A DNA stretch of 64,000 nt from Pseudonocardia sp. MH-G8 (GTDB lineage Bacteria; Actinomycetota; Actinomycetes; Mycobacteriales; Pseudonocardiaceae): positions 496,534 through 560,533 of the forward strand of contig NZ_NKYF01000003.1 of assembly GCF_002262885.1 (NCBI RefSeq), read 5' to 3'. The first letter of the stretch is position 1; each line of letters starts with the position of its first letter. Under the pieces are notes generated by a model, which saw only the letters and a program-made list of their open reading frames with translations, had not been told where the DNA came from and searched no databases. This document shows, in pieces, positions 63,804 to 64,000 of the stretch. Both the position numbers and the translations under genes were made by a program.

Positions 63804-63831
63804 CAAGGGCCCGCGACACCTGCTCCAGGGC

Positions 63832-63903
63832 CCCGACTCGCGGGGGTGGGGCCGCGACTCGCGGGGGTGGGGCCCCGACTCGCGGGGGTGGGGCCCCGAC
63901 TCG
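63832..63903. repeat. 21-bp tandem array B (inverse of array A)
   Basis: Units with CCCGACTCGCGGGGGTGGGG repeat with a 21-bp period at 63835, 63856, 63877 and 63898 (position of GACTCG). The core is the reverse complement of that in array A. It follows the paaI stop by about 30 bp. Confidence 0.9.
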
Positions 63904-64000
63904 CAGTGAGGATGTAGGGGAGCCCCGCAGCGGTCGTTCTGGCTCACCGACTCGCTGACCGTGGTGTCCTGCGCCCGATCTGCCGGGTGACCGCTGCGGG

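Noticed and set aside
1..64000. tRNA, rRNA, tmRNA or RNase P RNA genes
   Set aside because: No tRNA cloverleaf signature (e.g. GGTTCGAATCC with a matching acceptor stem) or rRNA sequence was recognised by eye; a tRNAscan/Infernal run would settle it.

Overview
The window is high-GC actinobacterial chromosome, most like Pseudonocardia or a close relative in the Pseudonocardiales. This rests on about 70% GC by eye, frequent GTG and TTG starts, 4-bp start/stop overlaps, TANNNT -10 boxes placed 6-8 nt before the start codon (leaderless mRNAs), and a gene order known from mycobacteria and related genera around the replication origin. The species cannot be fixed from sequence reading alone.

Layout. 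1-7.4 kb: dnaA (minus strand, cut by the left edge) diverges from rpmH-rnpA-yidD-yidC-jag-rsmG-parA-parB. 7.4-12.9 kb: a 5.5-kb stretch with no credible intact gene. It carries seven of the eight parS (ParB-binding) sites found here, three copies of a parS-bearing repeat, a pair of ~320-bp inverted repeats and decayed gene fragments. 12.9-30.7 kb: ddl, an aminotransferase and a GNAT, then the conserved block cwlM, trxA-trxB, anti-sigma-sigM, pseudokinase, murJ, DUF6049, mutT4-type NUDIX, pcnA, followed by an MFS exporter and a YqgE protein. In mycobacteria the pseudokinase is fused to MurJ; here it is a separate gene.

30.7-39.8 kb: an SdpI-like membrane protein; leuS behind a leucine attenuator (leaderless leader peptide with three Leu codons plus terminator); DUF1707; TetR-thioesterase; SDR; a secreted NlpC/P60 hydrolase; and a padR-ino1 pair (inositol, hence mycothiol and phosphatidylinositol, synthesis). 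39.9-47.3 kb: DUF5318, a bifunctional penicillin-binding protein, two GT87-type mannosyltransferases, a NUDIX hydrolase and endonuclease IV. 47.4-51.1 kb: rpsF-ssb-rpsR-rplI, then dnaB, whose promoter holds a perfect LexA (SOS) box downstream of a row of DnaA-box-like sequences.

51.2-64 kb: accessory genes. These are a tautomerase/MarR divergent pair, a maleylpyruvate-isomerase-like protein, a SigJ-type ECF sigma factor, a Tet(M)/OtrA-like ribosomal protection GTPase, a pcaI-pcaJ-pcaD cluster (3-oxoadipate pathway), an aldo/keto reductase, a hypothetical protein, an amidohydrolase-NYN pair and a SnoaL-like/PaaI-type thioesterase pair. Inverted 21-bp repeat arrays flank the last four genes.

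Together the window links replication initiation and segregation (dnaA, parABS, dnaB, ssb), membrane and wall assembly (yidC, murJ, cwlM, ponA, ddl, nlpC), redox control (trxAB, sigM) and translation (rpmH, rnpA, rsmG, leuS, pcnA, rpsF/R, rplI). The most interesting signals are regulatory or structural: the parS-rich gene desert, the leuS attenuator and the SOS box at dnaB.
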